DNA of 64,000 nt from Perkinsus olseni (taxonomy: Eukaryota; Perkinsozoa; Perkinsida; Perkinsidae), in contig JABANP010000197.1 in assembly GCA_013115135.1 (NCBI GenBank), positions 26,104 through 90,103 of the forward strand, read 5' to 3'. How positions within the stretch are numbered: the stretch's first letter is position 1; every line of letters starts with the position of its first letter. The notes under the pieces were generated by a model. It saw only the letters and a list, made by a program, of their open reading frames with translations. It did not search any database and was not told the origin of the DNA. A program made the translations under genes and the position numbers. Positions 22,574 to 33,140 of the stretch are shown one piece after another.

Positions 22574-23156
22574 TGTGATAGCCACCTTGTTCAGGAGTCG
22601 AGTTCGGGTCAACAACGGGTCCTCATGATCGAGTGATGGTGGTGCCTTCGTGGGCGTGAGTTGGCCGGTGTATGTGAGTTTATGGTCCAACGCCGGATCC
22701 ACCTCATTCAGACTCTTGCCGATGTCCTCAACTAGAGAATCTCTGTAGCGTGGGCATCCAAGCGTTCGAGCATCCAAACGATAGCTATCCAGCTTCACTA
22801 GCTTCAGATAGCTATTCGACTGATAAAATCCGGCGAGGGAATTATCCTCACCCATCCTCCCCCTATACTATAGGGCCTATAGGTGGCTCTTTCTGAAGTT
22901 TGTTATAACCGTGCAATTTGCATGATGATTCATACAGGTTTGCGCAGGCGTGTGCGTCCACTCATGCTAGTAGTCGGCTTTGAAACACAGACCGAATCAG
23001 AGTTGGTGGTACGGCTGAGCTGTAACGGCTCATTGCTTTCCGTACCGCAATGAAGGAAGTTGAATGAACTCGCACCTACTTCGCCCATACTTCAATATGA
23101 GGCATACAGTATGAGACTTGATAGAAGTGTCCTCCACTTCAGCAGGAACCCTGATT

Positions 23157-24186
23157 ATGCTCCTTCCGACTTTCTTTGCTTTATTCGTCTCATTGGAGCA
23201 TAGCCGCGGTGCGACTAGCTTACCTCGACTCGCGCCAATCGCCACCAAGGAGGCTCTGAGTGTACCACCTCTCGAGGTCAGTCGTCCACTGGGTATGGCA
23301 CAACAGTATCACAACATCGCCACTGTGTCAGGCCAACAGAATACGTCAGGAAACTCCGGCTCATCTCGTTCAGAACTTCGGGAGGTAAGGGGCAGAGCAG
23401 AACCACGGTCTGGGTGTTTAGGCTCGGCACATAGTCTATCTATTTATCAGTATACATTATTCAAGGTCTTATCGTTGGGTGATACCCATGTATTGGTGAG
23501 ATCTAATTTACGTTATTTCATCTCGTTCTCAATATTACTATCCAGACGCTGTTATACCTATTTATATGATTTGATATCTATTTCAGTGACGCAGCGAAAC
23601 AGTGGTGCTTGATCGAGGGCAAGGTTGGCGGTGTGCCCTACAGAGTGTACCTGCGTCATAGCGAGCAGGGAGGCACGGCCATCAACTTCTACAGAGGTGA
23701 CTTTTACTACCCTCAGAAGTGAGTCTGATTGGTCACTGAGAGTATCGTCTCGCAAAGCCGCTTCCTCGCTCCACGGACTTGGCGCTCCAGCCTTCTGCAA
23801 TATTCCTGTCGTAATCGGCCACAGGCCGTGGCCGATTACTGGCCGTCCCCGTCACACAATAGATGATACAGTGGACCGCCCACAGGCAGATGTATTTGCG
23901 TTCTCCTTCCAGGATAGAATCCTTCTCTGTGTTTGTTTTTTCTCATCTCTCACTGCACTTGTTATCTGGTGCCTTACTGCTCAGGATGAGGATGCTCGCT
24001 GGATCTCTATTCCCTCGTTATCCAAACCACAACTGTACCACATACATGAATAGAATACACGCCGACTGGTATAGTAAAGGTGGAGCATACAGAGCTGCAG
24101 TCGATGACGCCTCTGCCCAGAAGAAATTGATCGGCGATGTGTTCTTCCACGAGCTGTTCGAGTGGCGTGACGCTCACACTGACTGA
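23157..24186 (+). CDS. secreted IHSxWY-family protein, copy F
   Basis: Complete copy. Exons 23157-23276, 23332-23384, 23587-23718, 23985-24186, phases 0, 2, 2. The signal peptide is MLLPTFFALFVSLEHSRGAT, and exon 1 ends in VPPLE. Exon 2 is 53 nt (17 codons plus 2). Exon 3 reads KQWCLIEGKVGGVPYRVYL, then INFYRGDFYYPQK. Exon 4 has NHNCTTYMNRIHADWYSKG and RAAVDDASAQKKLIGDVFF. A 12-bp hairpin (GTAATCGGCCAC with its complement) lies in the third intron at about 23812-23840. Confidence 0.78.
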
Positions 24187-24365
24187 ATCGTGTTGGGGGC
24201 GAAGCTGGCCTTTTTGATGATGAGCATGTCTAGATGTGGTCTGTGGATGTCATTACTGATTGATCGTGACTGCCGAGTTACAATTCCAGCAGGACATTGT
24301 GAGGCCATAGAAGTATTTGGGTCGTCTTCTGCCGTTTTAAATGGTGCAATCATCCCAGAAGCTGT

Positions 24366-24411
24366 CTTTGTGAATACGAGCAGAAATTCTGCTCGTATTC
24401 TCAAAGACAGC
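24366..24411. repeat. long near-perfect inverted repeat (hairpin)
   Basis: Arms of about 20 bp, starting TGAATACGAGCAG and ending CTGCTCGTATTC with extensions CTTTG/CAAAG, surround a short AAATT loop. A second smaller hairpin follows at once (CGTAAGAGCTGCAAGCTCTTACG). Both sit downstream of copy F, outside any exon. They could be a 3' processing signal, a foldback transposon remnant or a transcription stop. Confidence 0.6.
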
Positions 24412-25425
24412 AAGCTGCAAGAGCGTAAGAGCTGCAAGCTCTTACGGACGAGGAGTTAGCCGAACAAACTAACACGGCCACAGGAGGGTTTCTCGGGTGA
24501 AGGGGTACAAATCCGCAGGGTTGAAGCGAGACGGTCAGTGAGGAGACTTTGGGTCTATCATGTCAGAGTCCTCTGGAGGGTCGACCCGTACCGCCCGACA
24601 AGCTCGTTATGTTTGTTGAGAGGTTAACGCGTTTGGCTTCCTCGTTTATGGCAAATGCGGAACTCCGCCGCGGCTGTCGATTGATTCTTACCTCAACGGG
24701 CTCTCAACTACCACCCCATCTTAGGATCACCGAAATTTTCAGGAAAACAAGAGTTGAAGGTTCGTCAGCGCCCATTTCCCCAGGGGGTTCGCTGAACCAG
24801 AGGATTTGATTATTTTCTGACGATTAGGCTTGGCAATGTTCCCAAGAGAAAGGTCGCTCGTTCAGTGCAGCTCTCCTTATTGGACAATGCTCTTCTCTAG
24901 CCTTCCCTGGTCTGCTGCTTCTGATAGTGTGTTGCGACCTCATCGAGTTCACCTCGGCCATTGGAAAGGAGCCAACAGACTGTCCTAGAAGCCTCTGACA
25001 AGCCACAGATTCCACCACTACAGGTGAATTGCAGTCCTAATGCATGCAGAGACGAGAATTTGTTCAATAAGAAATTTTACTCGCAGCATCACTCTGTGCT
25101 CGAGGTCAGCCCTTAGAGAAAGCGCCTTCAATCATCGCCATGAAGTTGGTAAATCTCCAACCCACCGTTCACCTACCCGCTTGAGCTCAGCTGCTAGCGC
25201 CCAAAGCTGAGCACTTACCGCTTCTTTCTCACATGCAGCGATTGGCATCGCCGCTGGTGATCGAATGGCCCCTCTGTGAACAGTCCGGGAGGGACTTCAT
25301 AGTCTTTGTGATGCTCCTAGATGATTTGGTTCTACTGCCGACCGGATAATCCGGCGTCATTTGCGTCAGTGGAGAAACAATGGTTCCCTCTCTGGGACCC
25401 TCGAATGTCCTCTTCTGCTGATCAG

Positions 25426-25890
25426 GCTGGAAGGGATAGGCTTCAAAGAGGCCGAACCATTTACCGCGGCAAGCTCATGCTGGATCGAAACTCGACATTT
25501 GATAGCCGCTTTCCTGCACTCGAACGGGCCCACGGTCGCCTCACTCCAGTACAGGGATCCCCAGGCTGGCATAAAGTGAGATTGGTCATCTCTTCCAGAA
25601 CTCATGTACGGTCCTTTTGTTCGTGAGTAGATGAGACTCATTTCAGACGTAAGGTGATAGACACGAGCGATGCTGCTGAATACAGAAAGAAGGGAGACGA
25701 GTCGTGTGAAGACTTTCTTGACAGGATTCACGGAAAATGGTATCAGGAATCCTCGGAATCCTATGCAAAAGAAGTTGATGAGATGGCGAGGACTGGAGGC
25801 TCGGTGAACCGTCAGTTCGTGAAGCAATTCGTTCAGGAATTCGCGCCTGAGTATTGGAATAGGTTGGCCAATGAAAATGACATGTTGTGA
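25426..25890 (+). CDS. secreted IHSxWY-family protein, copy G (only 3' exons found)
   Basis: Exons 25426-25575 and 25647-25890 match family exons 3 and 4 with the right phases. Exon 3 is divergent: SCWIETRHLIAAFLHSNG, ending at AA|GTGAGA. Exon 4 has DESCEDFLDRIHGKWYQES, then KEVDEMARTGGSVNRQF and a longer C-terminal tail. I could not place exons 1 and 2. A hydrophobic segment near 24890-24960 (LAFPGLLLLIV) looks like a signal peptide but has no in-frame ATG. This is the most divergent copy and may be a pseudogene. Confidence 0.5.
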
Positions 25891-25980
25891 GCCTGGCGAG
25901 TGGATGTGTGATGTTCGAACGGAATTCTGTTGCGTTCTTGCGGGTGCGTAAGATTCCTGATCGGCAGGAGCTCATTCGCT

Positions 25981-26638
25981 ATGTTTTCGTTGACGGCCTT
26001 GCCTCTCATCGTTCTGCTGAGTTTTCACTACGCCGAGGCTCGTCTCAGCCCGAGGCGGGTCTCCTCGTAGTCGCGGTAACTTCAAGCTCGAGGTAACCGT
26101 TGATATTCAGCAACGACAATAGACGGATCTTTCAGCGTGATAGAGTGAAGAGAGAGAGCCCTCCACTCCTTGAGAATCCCGACAGGTGAGGGGTGATCGA
26201 GCCACGCTGTAGGCGTTGGCACTTGGTATCTCAGAGACCGAACCCAGCGCTGGTGCTCGATTGAAGGGAAGGTTCGTCACGAGCCCCGCAAGGCCTATTT
26301 TCGACCGAATGAGGATGATGGGACGATCATTAACATGTATGCAGGACGGCTGCTTCTGCTGCAGAAGTGAGTCTTTGGATAGCGGTCCCATGGTATCAGA
26401 TGACTGTATTTGGCTCAGAGTGAGATCCTTGCGTAAGAGCGACTTTCCTCACCCTCACTACGATGATTGCTACACGTACCTCGAGAACATACACTCTACG
26501 TGGTATTCCCAGGACCAAGAGTACAAGGAAGCAGTTCGTGATGCTGCGGCCAGTGAAGGGCTGATCGCCGACGTTTTTCTTGAAGAAGTTTTTAGAAGAT
26601 ACAGAACGCCGGCAAGTCGGCTGCCTTTGTTGTTATGA
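25981..26638 (+). CDS. secreted IHSxWY-family protein, copy H (first-exon break)
   Basis: Exon 1 starts MFSLTALPLIVLLSFHYAEA, a signal peptide, then runs into TAG, whereas the expected KLE splice end lies in another frame at about 26093. Exons 26136-26185 (50 nt), 26235-26366 and 26419-26638 are intact with phases 2, 2. Exon 3 has QRWCSIEGKVRHEPRKAYF, and exon 4 has DDCYTYLENIHSTWYSQD and EAVRDAAASEGLIADVF. It is the last recognisable copy; no member is seen downstream. Confidence 0.6.
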
Positions 26639-29146
26639 GGTCGTTGTTGTTGTTGGTTTTCGCACGAGAGATGAGTTAGAGTGGCATAAGCTGCTAAGCT
26701 GGGAGCTCAAGGATTTGCAAGTGCTGTTCGAGGAGTGGTATAACTGTTGTCTGGGGACCTGGCGATGTGCATTCATATCGCATCAGAAGAACACCTCAGG
26801 CTCGAACTAGACGACGGAATCGTGGCCCGTAGATGTCGGCTCCTGGAGAACTAACGACATTGGACGTCGTATCGCCTCAGCGCTGTGCTTATCACTGAAT
26901 GACGATGTACTCATAGTAGTTGTTGTAGAGTACTATCACAATTCCTGCCTAGGGAATCGGCGCTATTAGAGGCTCTGATTCAGAGCTGGAGTAGCAATAG
27001 TTTTTGCCAGGCCAGACTTTTTTCCTCCTAGTTGCCAGAGTTCTGTCTGGTCCACTAAGTGGACCAGTGTGTTAAGTGGATACTAAGTGGACTCCATTTA
27101 CTGAGTGGATTATTGTATCCAAACGTAACTCTCTGAGACTTCGAGTAGCACACTCACCTTCCTTCTCCCTGGGAGCCGCCGTCGGCGCCTGCTCGTGATG
27201 GAGAGCATCCGAGCCTTGGACGCTCTCCATCATCCATCATTCCATCGCCATTCAAGGAGTATTGACGGTGGGGTCGAATCCCTTCCTGCTGAAGTAAAAT
27301 GATAGATAATGGTGAGCTCTCCTCGAGCGCAGTTAGCAGACGAGGATTTGATGTTTTACACCCGACGGCTGCGTGTTCATGGATCATCATTGCGATCATC
27401 TTGAGGATCATTGCGCTCGTCTTCTCCTCATCGGCACGTTGGTCGCAGCCTGTAGGCGCTACAGCCAGAGGGCCTAGGAGTGTCGTTGCCTTCGTATCTC
27501 CAATTGAAACTTCCTCGATACATCAGGCTGTACATGCTATACTTATGTCGTTCAGGTCTGTTGAGTTGCTTGTTCCTGGTTCGGCTATCCGGGTGGCCAT
27601 GGAGTTGCCGGCTCGTTGGGGTTTGCATGACGTCTACGGCTTCAGGCTTTTTCATATGGGAGAACGGAGAGTTTGCTTTGGAACCTTACTAGCTGCATTG
27701 CTCGGTTATCTAACAGCCAGAGTAATGACCTGCTCGCGTCTGGCCACTTCAACTTCGTTGTGGGTGTTTGAAGACAACCTTGAGTAGCTTTTTTGACTCG
27801 CTGTCTCGAGTTATTCACGAGACTGTTTTCTCCAATCTATTAACAGCCGAAGCATTGAACTGTTTTCGAGCAAGTTCTCGATGTATCTTTGAGGTACTTT
27901 ATCAGTATACCTTCCTGGATTTTGCTGGCCCTTGGGTGGACATGATCCCGACCACGCCTGTGGCCGAAGAGAACGGGGCGGAGGAGGTTCGTGAGTCGGT
28001 TATACCTGCTTTTAAGGCTGTTCTTGTACCTTGTTTAATTCTCGATACTCTACTGTGCAATGATTGATACGATGTTTCTTTCGAAGGGAATAACACACAT
28101 CGCGAGGCTCGATATGGCTCGTTCTGTGTGGGATAGCAACACCTCCGGGGCTCGGAAGTGCACCAGCAGTATTTCGCGGTCGCGCTTAATAGCACTTTGG
28201 CCACTGCCCTTGGCTTCGGGAGCCGAGGTTGAATGATTTGAGTAGCATGCCTTTGGTGCGCCATGATACGCCGACTGTTTAGTTGATACCCTCGACCGAT
28301 GCACTTCGACCGGAGACGAGATCAGCCACTTTCCCTGACCGGCCCTATCGGGTATGAGAGGGATGTTCGAGTAAGGCGGCTGGTAGGTTGCAATTCTGTG
28401 GTGCGAGCGATGAGCAGGAGTGAAGTCCATCAGCCGTCAGTGTCTGTCATTCTCTGCTGGAGGCGTCAGCGTTCGCTGCCCAGTTCATAATGTCAGAGCT
28501 GTGCGCCTCTCCTCGCTGACTGCTCTCCGGCCAAAGTCCTGCGTTGGAGCTAATGCGAGTCTCGTCGTGTTCTACAACCACTCAGTCCCTTTTCCCGAAC
28601 TTACAGTTTGGCTCGTTCAGGAGGCGCCATTGCCGAAGCTTCTCGGTGCCGCTGGAGCCGAGCAAGGCAGTCAAGATGCCATTCTACGACACTTCCTCCC
28701 TGTGAAGTCAGGAGCTCTTGTCCAGAATGTCTTCAATATCATCTCAGCAGAGGGCCCGAAGGAAAAGTCAGAAATATATGTAAGGGCGGCTATTTGCTTG
28801 AGGCGGACGAGTGTCTCGAGCGAAGTAACCCGCATGTCCTAGCAGGGAACGACGACTCTGAGGGAGCGCGGATTGTGTTTAACAACGTTCAATGACGATC
28901 ACAAAAGAAAGCCTCTTTCGTAGCACTGGTACGAGGAGAAGTGAAATTCACTTCTCCTCATTCACTTAGTGAATGGTCAGCGGTCTTTCTCGGCATGTGC
29001 AGAACCAGCGTCGTTGACAAGTGTTCATAACCGAAGGCTTCGCAGTGCTGTAATGTAGAACCGTTCCACTCTAGTAATGAACAACCTCTTTTCCAGAGAA
29101 GGGGAATGCCAAATGTCGCCGGCGAATGATGAATTGTGCTTCTCAG
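26639..29146. other. stretch with low-confidence open segments
   Basis: No gene can be modelled with confidence. The longest plus-strand open frame (27299-27787) contains a hydrophobic helix (SWIIIAIILRIIALVF), so it could be the membrane-anchor exon of the fucosyltransferase downstream or of a separate gene. A Cys-rich open segment occurs at 28690-28895. Two palindromic features are visible: GGAGAAGTGAA with its complement at about 28937-28960, and a cluster of AAGTGGA repeats at 27050-27110. Confidence 0.35.
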
Positions 29147-31086
29147 GTTCATATGTGGGGAACACAGGAGAGAACACAGTACACTAACGGAAAGCCTTAT
29201 GACTGTCTCCGATCAACCTGCCATGTCGTTGGGCAAGCGGACCAGACCCCGTCCGGCACTGCAGGCTTCGACGCGGCCACGTACAATCTGCGGACTGCTG
29301 AGGGTTGGGGCAGCGACATGCCCAAGGCTAGGAAGCATGTGATGTATTGATTAACTTACCGAGTGCCGGTTGAATGCGTGGTGCTAGGTATGTTACTGAG
29401 AGCCCTGATAATACGCCAGAGGCTATGCGTAGGACAGCAGCTAATGTTAAGTTCGATTACACCATGACGTACAGGTAGGGAGGGCCAGCCGTTCATTCTG
29501 TTCACTCGCCGTGAATGGGAATGTGCCCTATTGAGAGCCACAGCCCACCCAGCCTTAACTAGCAAATACTAGAGAGATTTATCTTATTATTATCACTGGT
29601 ATGAAAACGACTGGGTCCGCGTGGTGATGATACGTTGTGACACAACCGCAATGTTGGCAATATGTATTGCATAAGGGACAATGATCAACACAAAATGAGT
29701 ATCACAAGCCTTGATACATAATGTGAAGAAGCGAAATAACCTTACTCCTCGACGTGGAGTGCGCCGATCGTAGAAGAGAAGCCTCAAACTCGGCGACTGA
29801 CCACTTGACAACAATTGGTGTATCATCAATTCGGTGGTCATCATAAATAATGATGCGCATTCACTGTATGGAGCGCCTCTGTTCTGTCCACGGCGATGGA
29901 AGGTCTTAGACCTTGAAGAAAATCACTATTTGATTTGCTTTGGTAATTCACAAGAGAAACGTCGTTTGACCGGGAGTCGCGCTCCGCGACTGACGGCTTA
30001 CAACTGGCTGACTCAGGTGGGACTCGGACGTTCCCGTACAGGCTGTTCATGTTGTTCACAGAGCCGCGGCGGACATGAGCGCCTTCACCAAAAATTGGGC
30101 GGAAGGAAGGTGACAGAGTGTACCTGGCCAGAGCTGTTGGCCTATGCGTGCAGGTCGTTGGTCGCGTTCTGGTTCGTGTCTAATTGCCAGACCAGCAGCG
30201 GTAGGGAAGATATTGCGAAGGAGATTGCTGGGTTGGACATGTTCGGGGCCTGCTCGGGACGGAAGGGCTGCAGTTACGTGCAGAAAAAGAAGAAACCCGA
30301 GAAATACGCGTAGTTTGCTGCATCGAGAGGATAGAGGAGCGCGGAGTGGCTTCAGGCAGTGCATGCGGGACATCGCTGCTAAGTATCGCTTCTACCTCTC
30401 CTTTGAGAACTCACGCTGTGACAAGTACATCACCGAGAAGTTTTGGAGGCCCTTGTGGAAGGTGGGAAGGTTGAGCGCCGACTAGTGTGTTCAACTGCAT
30501 CGGCGTGAAGGGCTAGCGATTTTACATACAAAAAGTCGTGCTAGTTTGCTGCGACGGCGAGCCTCAGTAGTCCTTTCTGCGGTTGGCTGCAACACCTGTT
30601 AGTAATTCACTACTGGCTCCTCTTAGAGTGGTCAGAGCACAGGGCGACTGCGATAGTAATCACGCTTAGCCAGGCTACATGCATGCTAGTTGCTTATAAC
30701 CGCGTGTGAGCAGTCATACACTAAATGGGGCTGATAGTGATACAGCAACAGCACATACTTAATTGGCCACAAACGGGAGATTGTATCACGCTGTGTTGCA
30801 TATCGAATTGGTCAGATTAATTCCAGCCGTTCGGCCTCTGATACGCTGTTAAAGTATCACTCTCAAAATTAACATCTATACACTAAATTAGGAAGGTGAT
30901 GGGGCTTTTTTTCTTGGCGTAGGGCAACGTTCCGGTGGTACTAGGAGGCCTCGGTCGGGCTGACTACGAGGAGATTGCCCCACCAGGCAGCTTCATCCAC
31001 GTGGACGATTTTCGTACAACTAAGGAGCTTTCGGCGTACTTGCAGTACTTGACGAGCAATGACACTGCGTACAATGAGTACCATCA
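29147..31086 (+). CDS. alpha-1,3-fucosyltransferase-like glycosyltransferase (GT10), 5' end missing
   Basis: GT10 enzymes transfer fucose from GDP-fucose to GlcNAc-containing glycans in the Golgi. Exons: 29147-29343, 29388-29474, 30017-30109, 30154-30309, 30356-30461, 30923-31086; all join in phase. Family segments in order: KHVMYVTESPDNTPEAMRR, FDYTMTYRWDSDVPV, LVAFWFVSNCQTSSGREDIA, AKYRFYLSFENSRCDKYITE with EKFW (the donor-binding motif), then VPVVLGGLGRADYEEIAPPG and SFIHVDDFRTTKELSAYLQY. After YNEYHQ a CA|GTAAGA donor shows at least one more exon, and a Cys-rich segment near 31400-31440 (CGDDHCQCMPCE) is a candidate. The membrane-anchor exon is not identified. Confidence 0.8.
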
Positions 31087-31845
31087 GTAAGACTAAGACG
31101 AAACTGGGAGAATTCACGTTCATGCTGTTCCGCACGGGAACGTCACCTTCGTAGTGGTTGCAACTCCCGTGAAAACGTTGGATGCCATGATTTGTGATTC
31201 GGATCGATCTTCAGTTGGCGAGCGTTCTATGAAGTGTCCCGGAACGCCAGTACTAGTTACAACCGATGGTGTCATCTGTGTGATAGAATAGCAGTGGACG
31301 ACGCCCGACTTGGCACGGACAGTCGAGCTACCGCACGTTACACGCTGAGCAGCTGGTGGTTCTCGGGGACCTGTAAGCCTGCTGCAAACAAGCCACAAGA
31401 TGGTGCAGTCGTGCGGTGATGACCATTGCCAGTGCATGCCGTGTGAGTCCCACTTTGCGTTGTTTCGTTTTCCGAACGTGATTGTGTTGAAGGTTGGGTA
31501 ATTACCAGGGTCAAAGAGGACCTTCCGGTTTCTTGCCTTTGGTAACAGTTCGGGCCACGGGAGGAGCCTCTGGTTTCCCGTTCCTGGCTTTACCAGCAAT
31601 CCAGGGTGTTCTCTGTTGTCTTTCACTCACTGTGGCGCGCGGAGCCTTGCGTTTTGGCATTCACCCGTTAATGGCTACACCTTGGCGCTCGCCAGGAGTA
31701 TATTCCGATTCTGACGATATGCTCTCGCGACGGACGCGCTGATATCGATCAAAATGGCGTGCGCTGAGTGCGAATCATTTTTGTTTGTAGTATACCTTTT
31801 TTGCTTTGTGGGTTTTCTCATGGCACTTGGACCGTTCGCAAGGTA

Positions 31846-32697
31846 ATATGAATATGGCTTCCTTTGTGAACACAGTAAGCCCCCTCAGGATATTGGCCCA
31901 AGTGGCTCTGGTGGCCGGCAGTGCGATAGGTCGAGCATTCGTACAGGCATTTCAGGAGGCAGCGCAGAAGGGAGCAACGCAGGCAGCGACAAGGTCGGTG
32001 GAGCGCGGCATTGGTGTGTTAGATTGGATCCGCTAAGGGGGGTGCAGGCTCTCCTTTGAGTGCGTCCATGTCGTCATGTCCGTGCGTGATTTTTGTTTTC
32101 CGTGATTGTCAAAGCCGCGAATTCTGATACGTTTGAAGCGAGAGGCGGAATCTGGGACGGCAAGACCCTCCTAGCTGCGAGTATCAAGATGATAAGAACA
32201 TCTTCTGGATGTGTATTTGCTACGTCCATTTTTTCTTCCTCCTGTAGTTAGCGTCCTGGCTGGGCATTTCAGTCTGTGTATTTTTCTCTCAGAACTCTCC
32301 GGAGGCAGATGCCAGTGGAAGAAGCGTATAAGATACTGGGCATTGATACAACAGCGGCCACAAGAGAAGAGATAGCTAAAGTAGTGCATTCTATCCGATT
32401 TCAACGGCCGACATTTGGTCAACAGCCAGCAAAAAATTGCCGGCTGCAAGCTAGAGCTGCTTCACTTGTGTGCTTTCATGTCTTATGTGGTTTCAGCATT
32501 ATAGTAAGCTGTACGAGATGAACGCTCCTTCGGGATCCGCTGCTGGCAGTCCTTACTTACAGCAGAGGATTGAAAATGCGCAAAAAGTACAAGTCTGGGT
32601 TTATGCTACATTCTCGACCGTAACGTGTTTGTTAGGTTATAATTCAACATTTAGAGTCCCAGAAAGGCAGCAAGAGCTGAGCACGATAGCTGGTTGA
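31846..32697 (+). CDS. PAM16: PAM16/TIM16-like mitochondrial import motor subunit
   Basis: PAM16 is a degenerate J-protein that pairs with PAM14 at the inner mitochondrial membrane to regulate Hsp70 during protein import. Exon 1 (from 31846) gives SPLRILAQVALVAGSAIGRA followed by a Gln/Ala helix, as in PAM16 N-termini. Exon 2 (32293-32380) reads MPVEEAYKILGIDTTAATRE, and exon 3 from 32497 reads HYSKLYEMNAPSGSAAGSPY then LQQRIENAQK. As expected for PAM16, the HPD motif of true J-proteins is absent. The exon 1 donor has two phase-compatible choices, and the C-terminus after AQK is uncertain: either read-through to 32697 or a further intron. Confidence 0.8.
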
Positions 32698-33140
32698 GAG
32701 TCGTCGTCGTTTCCGTCGCGCAACAGTACTATGGTGGACATTGGTTTCATTAACCCTTCTGCACCAACGCGGAGCATTCCCGAGTATAATTTGTTACTTT
32801 TGTATTCTCACCAACTGGTAGTTGAACGTAGCTGCGATTGGTGTCGGGTTCAGTGTCGTCATGGTCCGCTCGGGGCTGGTTCGTCTGGGTTGCTGGTTGT
32901 TTTTGGAGAGGTTGGCCCGGGTGCTCAGCAGTTGTTTTTCTGCCGTTGTAGCATAGCTCACTGTAAGAGGGAACTCGGGCGATTATTGTTTGTTCGGAAC
33001 TTAGAGGTGTCTTTTCGGGCCACGACGAGATTGCATTCAAGGATCGCTAATTCATTCTCCGCGTGAAGAGCGTCCCATCTCGAGACTTGTCATTGAATCT
33101 GGCTTGTCCGCAGTGCAGTTTTTGTCGGGAGAATTTCGCA

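Noticed and set aside
27902..28430. Overlapping minus-strand open frames
   Set aside because: No splice-consistent chain or recognisable motif; composition fits shadows of plus-strand sequence.
32731..33066. 111-codon plus-strand frame between PAM16 and the CDK gene
   Set aside because: No motif, atypical composition and no splice partners; likely chance.
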